Shown here: positions 7,936 to 15,804 of the stretch, one piece after another
Numbering within the stretch: the stretch's first letter is position 1
Layout: the number at the start of each line of letters is the position of its first letter
NCBI RefSeq assembly: GCF_017676385.1
Contig: NZ_JAFFZN010000011.1
Span: 1-64,000 of the forward strand
Source of the DNA: Streptomyces spirodelae
GTDB taxonomy: Bacteria; Actinomycetota; Actinomycetes; Streptomycetales; Streptomycetaceae
Direction of reading: 5' to 3'
DNA length: 64,000 nt
Program-made: the position numbers and the translations under genes
The notes under the pieces: model-generated
The model's database searches: none
The model's input: only the letters and a program-made list of their open reading frames with translations
What the model was told of the DNA's origin: nothing

Positions 7936-8820
7936 ATGTCGATCACCGTTCTTGACACCTGCTCCGCCATGCGGCGGATTCTGACGGCCCCGGTCGCGGA
8001 CCGTGTCGGCCTGCTGCGTTCGATGCTGGAGCCCAACAAGGGCATGTACCGCTACCACCCCGGCGGGGTCGACCTGGTGGCCACGCACCTCGAGACATCC
8101 GGGTTCCCCGTCGACCGGGACGAGGAGCGTTGCCTCGACGCGCTCGACACGCTCGCTGCGGCCGGAGCCTGGGAGCGGATGCGATGTGCCCTCGACGACG
8201 CGCTCACCGTGCTGCTGGAGGCGACGCCGGGACTGAAGGTTCCGGACATCACGGTGCTGTTCGTGCTCGGCGACCCGGGTGACGAGCACTTCATGGGACC
8301 CTGCCGAGGTGTCACCGGGTTCGGGGGCATCTCGGGCCACATATCGATCACGTTCTGGCCCTTCCCCGAGAACGTGGAGCGGCTGGAGGCCACTGCCGTG
8401 CACGAGCTCCACCACAACCTGCGATGGGCCCCAGGCGGGGTGGTGTGGGACCCGATGACCGTCACGGTCGGCGAGCACATCGTCGGCGAGGGCCTGGCCG
8501 ACGCCTTCGCCCGTCAGCTCTACGGCGACGAGCTCGGCTACGCCCGTATCGGGGTACCGCACCTGCACGACGACGAGGTCTTCGACAAGGTGCTCACCGG
8601 GCTCGATGTGACGGGCATGCAGAACTTCACTGCCTGGGTGCACGGCGACCCCGGCGCCGAGCGCTTCGGCCTCACTCCGGTGGGACTGCCGATGGGCGCG
8701 GGGTACGCCGCGGGCAACAGGCTGGTGGACACCTACCTGGCGGCGACCGGGCAGACGGCGGCGCAGGCCCTGCATGCCGACAGCTCGGAGATCATCGCCG
8801 CCACGCTCGGCCGCGGGTGA
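7936..8820 (+). CDS. DUF2268 putative zinc metalloprotease
   Basis: This 294-residue soluble protein belongs to the DUF2268 family of predicted Zn-dependent proteases. The metal site HELHH is at residues 156-160 (His156, Glu157, His160), and a downstream GEGLADAFARQLYG helix probably gives the third metal ligand. No signal peptide or membrane segment is seen. I set the start at ATG 7936, directly after the MerR-type promoter, as a leaderless start; the ORF continues upstream only through the promoter. It is followed 10 bases later by a TipAL-like MerR regulator, so the two form an operon. Substrate and role are unknown. Confidence 0.75.
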   Translation: MSITVLDTCSAMRRILTAPVADRVGLLRSMLEPNKGMYRYHPGGVDLVATHLETSGFPVDRDEERCLDALDTLAAAGAWERMRCALDDALTVLLEATPGLKVPDITVLFVLGDPGDEHFMGPCRGVTGFGGISGHISITFWPFPENVERLEATAVHELHHNLRWAPGGVVWDPMTVTVGEHIVGEGLADAFARQLYGDELGYARIGVPHLHDDEVFDKVLTGLDVTGMQNFTAWVHGDPGAERFGLTPVGLPMGAGYAAGNRLVDTYLAATGQTAAQALHADSSEIIAATLGRG

Positions 8821-8830
8821 CACTGGGACG

Positions 8831-9589
8831 GTGGAGTGGACGATCCAGGAGCTCGCTACACGGGCCGGCATCACCAGTCGCACCCTGCGTCACTACGACC
8901 GCGTCGGGCTCCTGGCCCCGTCCCGGGTCGGTGCGAACGGGTACCGCTACTACGACGCAGGTGCGGTCGCCCGGCTCCAGCGGATCCTGCTCATGCGTCG
9001 GCTCGGCATGGGTCTGCCGGCCATCGCCGCTGTCCTGGCCGAGGAGGTGGACACGTGTGACGGGCTCCGCGCGCACATCACCACGCTGGAAGAGGAACGG
9101 GACCGCATCGACCGGCAGCTCCGGTCCGTACGTCACACGCTCGACGCTCTGCAGGCGGGGATGGAACCTCGGATGGACGTCATGTTGGCCGGGTTCAACG
9201 ACCACTACAAGGACGAGGTGATCTCGCGCTGGGGCGAGCGCGCGTTCCAGGTGAGCAACGACTGGTGGCACGGCAAGACCCTTGACCAGCAGCGGGCCTG
9301 GAAGCAGGCCGCCGAGGACCTCGTCGCCGCGTGGGTCGAAGCGGCGAAGGCCGGTGTTTCTCCGACATCGGAACAGGCGCAGTCACTGGCTGCCCGGCAC
9401 ATCCGGTGGCTGAGCCAGATCCCCGGAACTCCCACGGCCGAAGGCGACCGGGAGTGCTCGATCGAGATGGTGAAGGGGCTGGGGGACATGTACGTCGACG
9501 ACCCTCGCTTCGCCGACATGTACGACGACGCCGCGGGGGCCGCATTCGTCCGCGACGCACTGCAAGCGTATGCGCGGACCCGGATGTAG
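8831..9589 (+). CDS. MerR-family regulator with TipAS ligand-binding domain
   Basis: This 252-residue protein resembles TipAL, which recognises thiopeptide and other multidrug ligands. The winged helix-turn-helix is at residues 1-70 (TIQELATRAGITSRTLRHYD, then GYRYYD). A coiled-coil dimer helix at about 75-115 is rich in Glu/Arg. The C-terminal TipAS-like all-helical domain (from about 135) carries the family feature SNDWWHG and a Trp/His-rich pocket. The GTG start at 8831 fits the domain start exactly; GGGA is 2-3 bases upstream, so initiation may depend on coupling to the preceding gene. It probably activates its own operon through the dyad at 7898-7928. Confidence 0.87.
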   Translation: MEWTIQELATRAGITSRTLRHYDRVGLLAPSRVGANGYRYYDAGAVARLQRILLMRRLGMGLPAIAAVLAEEVDTCDGLRAHITTLEEERDRIDRQLRSVRHTLDALQAGMEPRMDVMLAGFNDHYKDEVISRWGERAFQVSNDWWHGKTLDQQRAWKQAAEDLVAAWVEAAKAGVSPTSEQAQSLAARHIRWLSQIPGTPTAEGDRECSIEMVKGLGDMYVDDPRFADMYDDAAGAAFVRDALQAYARTRM

Positions 9590-9666
9590 TTCGGCCTTCC
9601 GGTGGCGGCAGGGTTCCCAAGACTCTGGCCGGACCAGTCGGGTCGAGAGCCGGGAGGCGCGTGTTC

Positions 9667-9753
9667 GTGGCGCGTACGCAGTCCAAGTGCGGCGCCCTGA
9701 CGACCAAGGGAACGCGCTGCCAGCGGTTGGCGCTGATCGGCGCGTCACGGTGT
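9667..9753 (+). pseudogene. Cys-containing DUF5763-like fragment, 5' part of a chimeric frame
   Basis: GTG 9667 has GGGAGG 9 bases upstream and begins a peptide with CGALTTKGTRCQRLA and a later Cys, like the short metal-binding CGA-T-KKGTPC modules of DUF5763-type small proteins. After about 29 residues the frame runs without a stop into a remnant of an unrelated transporter, so the gene has lost its 3' half. The family call is from memory of the motif. Confidence 0.45.
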
Positions 9754-9965
9754 GACCTCCGGTCGGGGCCGGCCAGCGGCGTCAACAACGCGGCCCGGCA
9801 GACCGGTACGGCGCTGGGAGTCGCCGTCTTCGGTGCCTTCGCGGGATCGCCCGGCGGCCCTGCGGCGTTCACCGCAGGGCCGCGCCATCTCGGCATGCTG
9901 GGCCGCGCGGTGGGTGGCGGTCCTCGTCGTCACGGCCACGACGGTGCCGCGTCCTGGAGTTCTGG
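9751..9965 (+). pseudogene. Remnant of a DHA2-type MFS transporter C-terminus
   Basis: The frame encodes SGVNNAARQTGTALGVAVFG (from about 9775), the hallmark start of helices 13-14 in 14-TM MFS exporters, then HLGMLG. Near 9900-9915 the homologous reading shifts by one base into WVAVLVVTATTV in the next frame. No upstream MFS body exists. It is thus a truncated, frameshifted relic of about 70 codons. The rest of 9590-10060 shows nothing coding. Confidence 0.65.
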
Positions 9966-10060
9966 AGGTGACGGACAGCCCTGCACTCGGCCGCGTGCGT
10001 GACGTGCGGTGAGGCGTGACGTGATCGAGGGCACGTGACGTGATCGAGTGCAGCGAGCGG

Positions 10061-10486
10061 TCACTGGCTTTCGATCGGTGGCGCTGTCTGGCGCGGGCGA
10101 GGGCCGAGGTTCTGGGTGATCGTGGTGTGCAGTGCGGCGTGCAGGACGGGCGCGGGTGTCAGCGAGCCGGCCGGTGTGCAGGGCACCGCCCAGTGCGGGC
10201 CTGGAGGGTGCAGACGGCTGCTGGGCGGTACGGTCACCCAGCTCGCCGTACTCAGCACTTGGACGGCGGCGAATTCGCAGAAGGACCAGCCCTGGGCGCT
10301 GCCCGGCTCGATGAGCCAGTAGAGCCTGCTGCCGTAGGGGTCGCGGATGGCCGCGCCGGACGAGGAGCCGAGCCGGGCAAGTACGCCTTCTCCCAGGTAC
10401 GCGGGGACCCTTACCGCGTCCCACCACTCCCCGGCGGGTAACAGCACGGCATCCAGCCCCTTCGGCAGCGGCCACCACACGGTCAC
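10061..10486 (-). CDS. Conserved hypothetical protein
   Basis: This 141-residue soluble protein begins MTVWWPLPKGLDAVLLPAGE and is rich in Trp and Pro in its first 100 residues, with a low-complexity tail. I remember similar proteins of unknown function in many streptomycetes, usually beside helix-turn-helix regulators. The GTG start overlaps the TGA of the small gene upstream (GTGA), so the two should be translationally coupled. No catalytic motif or membrane segment is visible. It is the last gene of a minus-strand group headed by the XRE/TPR regulator. Confidence 0.7.
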   Translation of the reverse strand: MTVWWPLPKGLDAVLLPAGEWWDAVRVPAYLGEGVLARLGSSSGAAIRDPYGSRLYWLIEPGSAQGWSFCEFAAVQVLSTASWVTVPPSSRLHPPGPHWAVPCTPAGSLTPAPVLHAALHTTITQNLGPRPRQTAPPIESQ

Positions 10487-10629
10487 GGCTTCTCCTGTGC
10501 GTCTTCTGCGGCGGCTTCTGCGACGCCTTCGGCTGCTTGTCCAGCTGCGTCCCCGGCGTCCTCGGCAGCTTCGGCCGCCCGGGCGCCGGCAGTTCGTGGC
10601 GTCGCGCGTCCCCGTGCTGTAGGGCGCAT
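10483..10629 (-). CDS. Small Ala/Glu-rich protein, 48 residues
   Basis: This small frame starts at ATG 10629 with GAGGAA seven bases upstream. It encodes a basic N-terminus (MRPTARGRATPRTAG) followed by an Ala/Glu/Asp-rich, probably helical tail (AAEAAEDAGDAAGQAAEG). Its TGA overlaps the GTG of the 141-residue gene. The good ribosome site, the stop-start overlap and the compositional switch from Arg to Ala/Glu support a real gene. The function is unknown. Confidence 0.6.
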   Translation of the reverse strand: MRPTARGRATPRTAGARAAEAAEDAGDAAGQAAEGVAEAAAEDAQEKP

Positions 10630-10706
10630 TTCACGGTTCCTCACGCTCTCCGCATGTCTTCACCTGTTGGAACGCGACCCACTCTGCCGACAGCGGCAAC
10701 CAGAAA

Positions 10707-10726
10707 GTGTCACCAATGCGTGACAC
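10707..10726. promoter_or_regulatory. 20-bp palindrome GTGTCAC-N6-GTGACAC
   Basis: Perfect 7-bp arms around six bases lie 78 bases upstream of the 48-residue gene and just after the XRE/TPR regulator gene. The size and symmetry fit a dimeric helix-turn-helix operator. The adjacent XRE protein is the natural candidate. Confidence 0.55.
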
Positions 10727-10802
10727 CACCGTCGCACACAGTGATCACCAGTCGTCCGCCTCCCGCCGCGGCCGCCGCACCGTACGTCAAGCCGCCGGGC
10801 GG

Positions 10803-12173
10803 TCACAGGGACAGCCAGGCAGCCATGTTGTCCAGTGAGTCGGGCGTCCGGCGACGTTGCGCCACCAGGCCGTTGATGGTCTCGCGTGCTCCTGGGTGGT
10901 AACGGGTCTGCTCGGGCGCCAGTTTGCGTGCCGTCACCAGGGACTCCAGTGCGGCGTCGCCGCGTCCGGTCTCCATCTCGGCCCGTGCCCGGTCGACGTA
11001 GAAGTGTGCCCGGCGCGACATCGGCCAGCCGTGCGGTAGGCGCACCCCGCGCGACTTCTCCAGCGCCTTGCCGTAGCGCCGCATCTCCACCTGTGCGGAC
11101 ACTTCGTGGACCGCCACATTGGCCGGTCCGAAGCTCAGCCAGTACACCCGCTCCGCCTCACCGGTGCGCTCCGCATAGGAGGCGGCCTCGCGCAAGTGGC
11201 TGTCGACAGCGTTCGCGTCGTGTGCGCGGGCCGCGATGACGCTCGCCCCCAGGTGCAGCTGCCCCCGTACGACGAGTGCCGCACGGGCCTCCTGCTCGGC
11301 GCTGTCGGTACAGGAGAGCGCCCGGTACCCCGCGTCGATGAGCCGCAGCCCGATGGTGTGCTCGCCCTCGCGGAAGTAGGCCAGGGCGCGCATGTACTGC
11401 CGTACGGCGGCCATCAGCGGGTCGGAACCGCGCTCGGCGGCCCAGCCGAGCCGGTCCAGGGCGATGGTGGCCAGGTCGTAGAAGCCCAGCTTGGTGGCGA
11501 TGTCGTGGGCCGTGCGGTACGCGGAACCCAGTGTCTGCCACAGCCCGGTCGTCCCGCCGTGGTGGGCGGCCGCCGCGGCCTCGGCGATGAAGGCGGGCAG
11601 GGCGTGGGCGGCCTTGCTGAGCTGGGTGGCGCGCACCATCCGGCACAGTTCGTCGGCCTGGGCGGCGAGTTCGGCCGGAGTACGGGATCTGCGCTGCGGG
11701 GCGTGGGGTGCTGGAAGTGTCCGTGACTCCTGTGGCAGTTGTGGTGCCTGCGATACCTGTGAGGTCTGGGGCTGCTGGGGTGATTGGGGTGTCCGGGGCA
11801 CCCGGTCGTCCGCTCGGCCCGGATCGTGGTAGTGGTCGTGGACGTGGACGTGGTCGAGTTCGTACGCCTCGTGCCAGTCGTAGAGGTCGTACAGGTCGAG
11901 CGCTTCCCTGATGGGACGGATGAGGGCGGCCAGCCGGTCCTGCTGGAGCTCGGTGACGTAGGGCTGGCCTGTCAGCACCGTCACATCGATACGCAACACC
12001 CGCGCCACGGCCGAGACCAGGTCGGGCGAGGCGTTTTTCCGTCCTTCCTCGACCTGTCGTAACAGGCTGTAGGAATAGGGGATTCTGGCGGCCAGGCCGC
12101 GCTGGGTCAGTCCGGCCAGCTTGCGTTGGTGGGCGATGCGGACGCCCGCGTGTTCTTCCTGCATACCGCGCAT
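10803..12173 (-). CDS. XRE-family regulator with TPR-like C-terminal domain
   Basis: This 456-residue protein has an N-terminal Cro/C1-type helix-turn-helix (about residues 12-65: LAGLTQRGLAARIPYSYSLL, then RQVEEGRKNASPDL). A Gln/Pro-rich linker at about 125-165 contains a short His/Asp run (HVHVHDHYHD). The long helical region with TPR-like repeats runs from about 170 to 450. Such proteins are ligand- or peptide-responsive regulators in streptomycetes. I chose ATG 12173 because GGAG lies 6 bases upstream; an ATG three codons later is also possible. Divergent from a flavoprotein gene and upstream of two small genes, it may control both. Confidence 0.8.
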   Translation of the reverse strand: MRGMQEEHAGVRIAHQRKLAGLTQRGLAARIPYSYSLLRQVEEGRKNASPDLVSAVARVLRIDVTVLTGQPYVTELQQDRLAALIRPIREALDLYDLYDWHEAYELDHVHVHDHYHDPGRADDRVPRTPQSPQQPQTSQVSQAPQLPQESRTLPAPHAPQRRSRTPAELAAQADELCRMVRATQLSKAAHALPAFIAEAAAAAHHGGTTGLWQTLGSAYRTAHDIATKLGFYDLATIALDRLGWAAERGSDPLMAAVRQYMRALAYFREGEHTIGLRLIDAGYRALSCTDSAEQEARAALVVRGQLHLGASVIAARAHDANAVDSHLREAASYAERTGEAERVYWLSFGPANVAVHEVSAQVEMRRYGKALEKSRGVRLPHGWPMSRRAHFYVDRARAEMETGRGDAALESLVTARKLAPEQTRYHPGARETINGLVAQRRRTPDSLDNMAAWLSL

Positions 12174-12412
12174 CCGCGACTCCGTTCCTCGATGCCCGGG
12201 CACCGTATGTGCGGTGTGCGCCAGCGATGCATTTCGGCCGCGAGTGCCACTCGATCGAGTTCCGCGAGGTTGCGCGGCGGGGCGCCGTATGAGAAACGAC
12301 CGCGCTGAGTGGGAGGTGGCGGCGCCTTGTACATGGAGCAAGAGTTCCGAACCCCCACCAAGGTGCCCGGGAGGAGACACGAGGGACGCGGGCTTCGTGG
12401 TGGGATGCCCGT

Positions 12413-12970
12413 ATGGCCTCACGCGTCCTGTATCTGCTCGGCTGCGCGGCGCCACCTGTGCTGCGGGTCGCCGATGTCCTCGGCGACGCCCAACGCGTCG
12501 GCTGGGACGTGTGCCTGGGGCTCACCCCGACTGCGGCGCACTGGCTGTCCGATCAGCTTCCTGAACTTGAGCAGCAGACAGGGCATCCGGTGCGCTCGCA
12601 CTACAAGATGCCCGGCCAGCCGGACGCCTGGCCGCCCGCCACGGCCGCACTGGTGGCCCCGGCGACGTTCAACACGGTCAACCAGTGGGCGCTCGGGATC
12701 ACGGAGAAGTTCGTCGTCGGTTTCGCCGCCGAGGCGATCGGCAAGGGCATTCCTCTGGTGACGATGCCATGTGTGAACGCCGCCTTTGCCCGCCACCCTC
12801 AGTTCGGCACCTCCCTGGAGACGCTGCGGCGGGCCGGGGTGCGGGTGCTGTACGGGGAGGGCGGTTTCGTACCCAACGCGCCGGGCCGGGGCCGCCCGGA
12901 CGCGTTCCCCTGGGAGCTCGCGCTGGCCGCCGTGGAAGAGGCAGCCGGGGACGCTGGCCTCCCGCAGTGA
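12413..12970 (+). CDS. Flavoprotein (phosphopantothenoylcysteine decarboxylase-like fold)
   Basis: This 185-residue protein matches the flavoprotein family of homo-oligomeric FMN-binding decarboxylase-like proteins. It begins with a Rossmann-type strand RVLYLLGCAAPPVLR. The central VAPATFNTVNQWALGI corresponds to the FMN-binding APATaNT motif, and the later PLVTMPCVN segment is also typical. The GTG GGA sequence upstream gives a modest ribosome site for ATG 12413. Many streptomycete copies stand opposite XRE regulators, as here. The substrate is unknown. Confidence 0.75.
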   Translation: MASRVLYLLGCAAPPVLRVADVLGDAQRVGWDVCLGLTPTAAHWLSDQLPELEQQTGHPVRSHYKMPGQPDAWPPATAALVAPATFNTVNQWALGITEKFVVGFAAEAIGKGIPLVTMPCVNAAFARHPQFGTSLETLRRAGVRVLYGEGGFVPNAPGRGRPDAFPWELALAAVEEAAGDAGLPQ

Positions 12971-13080
12971 CGGCCAGGCCGGTCGCCACTGGCCCAACAG
13001 GCCGGCCGCGGCGCCCGCCACCAGACCCGTCGCACCGGTCACGGCCCGTCTTTCCTCTCGCGCTCACAGCGAGGTACCCT

Positions 13081-13122
13081 TTGGGCGTTCGCCTTGGTCA
13101 ATTGCCCAAGGCGAACGCCCAA
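13081..13122. promoter_or_regulatory. 42-bp near-perfect palindrome upstream of a TetR gene
   Basis: Arms 13081-13097 and 13106-13122 are perfectly complementary over 17 bp and centre on CAATTG. The only break in the whole 42-bp dyad is the pair T13098/C13105. It lies in the 284-base gap before the TetR/monooxygenase operon and is a likely operator, possibly for two repressor dimers. It could also extrude as a cruciform or act as a terminator for the flavoprotein gene. Confidence 0.7.
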
Positions 13123-13160
13123 TCCATGCACGCCCAGCCCGCGGGCACCCGCCCACGGGC

Positions 13161-13190
13161 GTCGGCTCCACGAGCGTCGGCTCCACGAGC
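13161..13190 (+). repeat. 15-bp perfect tandem duplication
   Basis: GTCGGCTCCACGAGC is repeated exactly at 13161-13175 and 13176-13190, in the leader between the palindrome and the TetR start. Confidence 0.85.
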
Positions 13191-13254
13191 GCCCGGCCCG
13201 GATGCCGGTCCGGGCCGCCCCACCCGAGAACCGCCCTTACGAGGAGGCTCCTCC

Positions 13255-13854
13255 ATGGCCCCACCACCCCCTCCCACGGCAGCGGAGCGCGGCCACGAGG
13301 TGCGGCAGCGGCTCTTGCGGGCCGGTGCGGAACTGATCACCGAGCGCGGCTGGTCGGCGGTGAGCACCCGCGCCGTCGCCGAGCGGGCAGAGGTCGGACA
13401 GGGCCTGGTGCACTACCACTTCGCCTCGCTCGGCGCGCTGCTGCGGCAGGCAGCGCTGGGGGCCGTCGAAGCGCTCCTCCACGAGCTGACGGTGCTGCTG
13501 AAGGCCGCCGCCACCCCGCAGGAGGCGCTGGAGCGCATATTGAGCACGCTGGACGCCTACTCGGGCACCGACACGACCTCGCTGCTGTTCACCGAGACCT
13601 ATCTGGCGGCCACCCGCGACGAAGAGCTGAAGAGTGGCCTGGCGCGCCTCCTCACCGGCGCGCGCGAGGAGTTGGCCGGCCATCTGCGCGTGCAGCGGGT
13701 GCGGCAGCCGCAGGAGACCGCCGCCGTGCTGATGGCCGCGGTCGACGGGCTGATGCTGCACAGACCCGTGTCGCCCTCGCTCAGCTCGGCAGCCGTCGGG
13801 CCTGTGCTGCGACGACTGCTCATCGGGACGAATTCTGGAGGTGAGACAGCGTGA
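13255..13854 (+). CDS. TetR-family transcriptional regulator
   Basis: This 199-residue regulator has the helix-turn-helix at about residues 15-60 (WSAVSTRAVAERAEVGQGLV then HYHFAS) and a helical ligand domain. The start at 13255 follows GAGGAGG within 10 bases; the frame is open upstream but lacks a ribosome site. Its TGA overlaps the GTG of the FAD monooxygenase, so the pair is co-translated. It most likely binds the long palindrome at 13081-13122 and responds to the substrate of the monooxygenase; both points are inference. Confidence 0.87.
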   Translation: MAPPPPPTAAERGHEVRQRLLRAGAELITERGWSAVSTRAVAERAEVGQGLVHYHFASLGALLRQAALGAVEALLHELTVLLKAAATPQEALERILSTLDAYSGTDTTSLLFTETYLAATRDEELKSGLARLLTGAREELAGHLRVQRVRQPQETAAVLMAAVDGLMLHRPVSPSLSSAAVGPVLRRLLIGTNSGGETA

Positions 13855-15041
13855 AGGCTGTCATCTGTGGTGCGGGAATCGCCGGACTCGCGCTCGCTCG
13901 CCAGCTGGCCGCGCACGGCTGGCAGGTAGAGATCGTGGAACACGCACAAGGGCCGCGCGAACAGGGATACATGATCGACTTCTTCGGGGTCGGTTTCGAG
14001 GCGGCCGAGGAGATGGGGCTGCTGCCACGCCTCCGGGAACTCGGGTACCTGATCAGCGAGGCGGCCTTCGTGGACGAGCGGGGGCGCCGTCGGGCCGGTC
14101 TGGACTACGGGGAGTTCTCCGATGCGACCGGCGGAAAGCTGCTCAGCATCATGCGGCCCGACCTCGAACTCGCCCTCCGGGAAAGCCTGCCCGCCGAGGT
14201 GGAGCTGCGCTACAGCCTGACCGTCACGGACGCCGACGACCGGGAAGACGGTGTCCGCGTCACACTGAGCGACGGCAGCGTGCGGGACGCCGATCTGCTG
14301 GTGGGCGCCGACGGCATCCACTCCACGGTGCGCTCCCTGGCGTTCGGCCAGGAGGGGACCGACGAGCACTGCCTGCGCCAGCTGGGCTTCCACACGGCGG
14401 CGTTCGTCTTCGACGACCCGCAGGTGTACGAACAGGTAGAGGGGCGCTTCTGCCTGACGGACACGGTCGGCCGCCAGATGGGCTTCTACGCGCTGCGCAG
14501 CGGCAAGGTCGCGGCCTTCACCGTGCACCGGGTGGACGACCCGTCCGCACCGCTCCCCCAGGACACACGCAGCGCCGTACGGGAGATCTACGGCTCGCTG
14601 GGCTGGGTGGTGCCGCGCGCGCTGGCGGCCTGTCCACCCTCCGAGGAGATCTACTACGACCATGTGGCCCAGACAGTGCTGCCCCGTTGGAGCCGTGGCA
14701 GGACGGTGCTGGTCGGTGACGCCTGCTACGCCGTCTCCCTGCTGGCGGGTCAGGGCGCGTCCCTGGGCGTCGCGGGCGCCCATGTGCTGGCCGCGCAACT
14801 GGCAGCAGCGGACGGTGACGTACATGCCGGGCTGGAACGGTACGAGCAGCTGTGGCGCCCGGTGGCCGAGGACAAACAACGCGTGGCGCACCAGGGAACG
14901 CGCTGGTTCCTGCCCAACAGCGCAGCGCGGTTGCGGCTGCGCAGGGCGGCGATGCGGCTCACCGGGCTGCCCGGAGTCAACCGGCTGATCGCCTCGACAG
15001 TGACGGGCAAGCCGGCGGAGCTGTCGCAACTGACGAAGTGA
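13851..15041 (+). CDS. FAD-dependent aromatic monooxygenase (PHBH/TetX type)
   Basis: This 396-residue class A flavin monooxygenase would hydroxylate an aromatic or polycyclic compound using NAD(P)H and O2. The N-terminal GAGIAGLALARQLAAHGW is the FAD dinucleotide-binding loop. DLLVGADGIHSTVR (about residues 145-160) is the DG motif, and TVLVGDACYAVSLLAGQGAS (about 285-305) is the second FAD motif GD. The arrangement behind a TetR gene, with a GTGA overlap, resembles operons that detoxify antibiotics such as tetracyclines. The ligand is unknown. Confidence 0.88.
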   Translation: MKAVICGAGIAGLALARQLAAHGWQVEIVEHAQGPREQGYMIDFFGVGFEAAEEMGLLPRLRELGYLISEAAFVDERGRRRAGLDYGEFSDATGGKLLSIMRPDLELALRESLPAEVELRYSLTVTDADDREDGVRVTLSDGSVRDADLLVGADGIHSTVRSLAFGQEGTDEHCLRQLGFHTAAFVFDDPQVYEQVEGRFCLTDTVGRQMGFYALRSGKVAAFTVHRVDDPSAPLPQDTRSAVREIYGSLGWVVPRALAACPPSEEIYYDHVAQTVLPRWSRGRTVLVGDACYAVSLLAGQGASLGVAGAHVLAAQLAAADGDVHAGLERYEQLWRPVAEDKQRVAHQGTRWFLPNSAARLRLRRAAMRLTGLPGVNRLIASTVTGKPAELSQLTK

Positions 15042-15271
15042 AGCGGCCTCCGGGACCGCCAGGGGCCAGGCGGGGACCGCCAGGTCCTCCGGGGCAGCCC
15101 CTGCGAGTCCGCCGAAAATTCTTCCGGGACAGCGATGAGTTCCGCCGCCGGGCCCGGTCTACCCCTGCGAAGAGCTTTTCAGCCCCCGTAGAGAGCCTCA
15201 CGCGCCGCTACGGGAGCCGTCAGCAGGCCCAGCAGAGCGAAGCGCAGCAGAGCGCAGAGAAGAGGCACAGC

Positions 15272-15676
15272 ATGTCCCGGAAGATCTTCGTCAATCTGCC
15301 GGTGAAGGACCTGGACCGCAGCGTCGACTTCTTCACCAAGTGCGGCTTCTCGTTCAACCCGCAGTTCACGGACGAGAACGCCACCTGCATGGTGGTCAGC
15401 GAGGACATCTACGTGATGCTGCTGGTCGAGCCGTTCTTCAAGTCCTTCTCGCAGCGGGAGATCCCCGACACCGCCCGGACCAGCGAGGTGCTGGTGTGTC
15501 TGTCGGCCGACAGCCGCGAGGAGGTCGACGAACTGGTCGACGCCGCGCTGACCGCCGGCGCGGCGGCGCACGGCGACCCGCAGGAGGAGGGCCCGATGTA
15601 CGGGCGTTCCTTCGCCGACCCGGACGGCCACATCTGGGAGGTCATGTGGATGGACCCGGCGGCGATCGAGGGCTGA
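15272..15676 (+). CDS. VOC-superfamily (glyoxalase/bleomycin-resistance-like) protein
   Basis: This 134-residue protein is composed of paired beta-alpha-beta-beta-beta units: KIFVNLPVKDLDRSVDFFTK at the start and PMYGRSFADPDGHIWEVMWM at the end. The final Glu of HIWEV is the usual metal ligand position. Members are metal-dependent isomerases or dioxygenases, or antibiotic-binding proteins. The ATG at 15272 follows AGAGAAGAGG with weak spacing. The upstream ORF extension is noncoding and contains CAGCAGAGCG repeats. It follows the monooxygenase by 230 bases and is convergent with the next gene. Confidence 0.82.
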   Translation: MSRKIFVNLPVKDLDRSVDFFTKCGFSFNPQFTDENATCMVVSEDIYVMLLVEPFFKSFSQREIPDTARTSEVLVCLSADSREEVDELVDAALTAGAAAHGDPQEEGPMYGRSFADPDGHIWEVMWMDPAAIEG

Positions 15677-15804
15677 CCGGCCAGCCGCCTGCCCACCGGC
15701 CCGTAGCCGCCCACCGGGCCACCCGTGGACCACCTACGGGCCACCTACGGACCACCCGCAGGCCGCCCAAGAGCCCGCCCACGGGCAACCGCCGCCACGA
15801 CACC

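Noticed and set aside
7681..9589. Integrative element at the tRNA-Arg gene
   Set aside because: No integrase gene and no second copy of the tRNA 3' end was noticed in the window; the downstream genes look chromosomal.
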